NCBI GenBank assembly: GCA_003219945.1
Contig: QHQV01000075.1
Span: 1-6,471, forward strand
DNA: 6,471 bases
Direction of reading: 5' to 3'
DNA from: Verrucomicrobiota bacterium
GTDB lineage: Bacteria; Verrucomicrobiota; Verrucomicrobiia; Chthoniobacterales; UBA10450
Both the position numbers and the translations under genes were made by a program. Positions within the stretch are counted from its first letter, which is position 1. Each line of letters begins with the position of its first letter. This document shows, piece after piece, positions 6,201 to 6,471 of this stretch. The notes below the pieces were generated by a model. It made no database searches. It worked only from the letters and a program-made list of their open reading frames with translations, and had not been told where the DNA came from.

Positions 6201-6230
6201 AGGAAAGAACCCCGGGCCTTACTGCCCCGG
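6201..6230 (-). terminator. Weak terminator-like hairpin at the lipoprotein gene end
   Basis: On the minus strand a GC-only 5-base stem, CCGGG/CCCGG (6226-6230 with 6212-6216), encloses a 9-base loop containing the lipoprotein TAA. It is followed by an interrupted T-rich run (GGTTCTTTCCTTT, 6211-6199). The stem is short and the T-run broken, so it may terminate only part of the transcripts and let the rest read into rnpA. Confidence 0.35.
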
Positions 6231-6434
6231 TGACTCAGCAGGTGTTTCCTCTGTGCCAGTCGGCGATTCAGTGATAGCAGCGGGAGTTTCCGTTGCAGCG
6301 GGACTCGTCATTTCAGTCGCCGCAGGCGGCGGGGTCGTGGGAGTTGGACTGGTCGCAGGAGTGACAGTTTCGGTCTTTTGCTCGCACGCCGCGAGAAGCG
6401 CGGTACCGGCCAGAATGCAGATGTATTTCTTCAT
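6219..6434 (-). CDS. Small lipoprotein with Thr/Pro/Ala/Glu-rich tail
   Basis: This encodes 71 residues. The N-terminus is a typical lipoprotein signal: positive MKK, a hydrophobic stretch (YICILAGTALL) and the lipobox LAAC, with the lipidated Cys at 17. The mature part of about 55 residues is low-complexity, rich in Thr, Pro, Ala, Glu and Ser (for example SPTPTTPPPAATEM), with no aromatic residues or recognisable domain. It would be a flexible, acidic, membrane-tethered peptide; no function can be assigned. The ATG at 6434 is the obvious start, and 37 bases of upstream sequence remain in the window without a convincing promoter or ribosome binding site. It occupies the position where rpmH normally precedes rnpA. 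Confidence 0.75.
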   Translation of the reverse strand: MKKYICILAGTALLAACEQKTETVTPATSPTPTTPPPAATEMTSPAATETPAAITESPTGTEETPAESPGQ

Positions 6435-6471
6435 AATTGGAGACGCATATTGCTTTAATAGATCAATCGCA

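Noticed and set aside
6070..6218. Possible rpmH hidden before rnpA, including an Arg-rich frame ending RRRLRNCS
   Set aside because: No frame contains the bL34 signature (an early R-T-Y-Q-P-S-like motif followed by HGFRARM), and the Arg-rich frame lacks a suitable start.
6435..6471. Promoter upstream of the lipoprotein (minus-strand TTGATC, TATTAA, CAATAT)
   Set aside because: The hexamers are only weak matches and none are correctly spaced; only 37 bases of upstream sequence are available.

Overview
The window looks like a chromosomal segment from a bacterium, most plausibly Verrucomicrobiota, possibly the soil Chthoniobacterales. This placement is inference. It rests on a Ste24-type protease in a bacterium, intergenic hairpin words such as GGCAGGCGCTTCGCCTGCC and AGGCTTCCAG that I associate with that group, weak Shine-Dalgarno signals, and moderate-to-high GC. 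No phage, transposase, CRISPR, tRNA or rRNA is visible.

Plus-strand half (1-3219). The window opens inside the 3' part of a decayed FAD-linked oxidase gene. Its protein similarity runs through three reading frames and ends at a TGA at 518-520. A spacer of about 120 bases follows, containing a chain of mini-hairpins (558-630). Next come an intact Ste24/M48 membrane zinc protease (644-1915) and an intact DAO-family flavoprotein oxidase of the sarcosine oxidase/amadoriase group (2014-3219). Each intact plus-strand gene ends inside a compact folded element of about 50 nt. Each element can be drawn as a three-way junction: two hairpins on a short outer stem with no unpaired junction bases. The elements supply the stop codons.

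Minus-strand half (6434-3216). A small Thr/Pro/Ala/Glu-rich lipoprotein is followed by a hairpin-rich spacer and then the cluster rnpA - yidD - yidC - jag. RnpA is the protein subunit of RNase P. YidD and YidC insert inner-membrane proteins. Jag/KhpB is a KH-R3H RNA-binding protein. rnpA/yidD overlap by 1 base and yidC/jag by 4 bases, while yidD and yidC are 18 bases apart, so the four look like one translationally coupled operon. rpmH (ribosomal protein bL34), which normally precedes rnpA, is not in the window.

The two halves converge at 3216-3219. The oxidase TAG and the jag TAA overlap there in one hairpin of the second folded element. The most interesting material is this set of gene-end folded elements and the leader between the lipoprotein and rnpA, which can form mutually exclusive hairpins. 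I see no clearly new multi-gene system.
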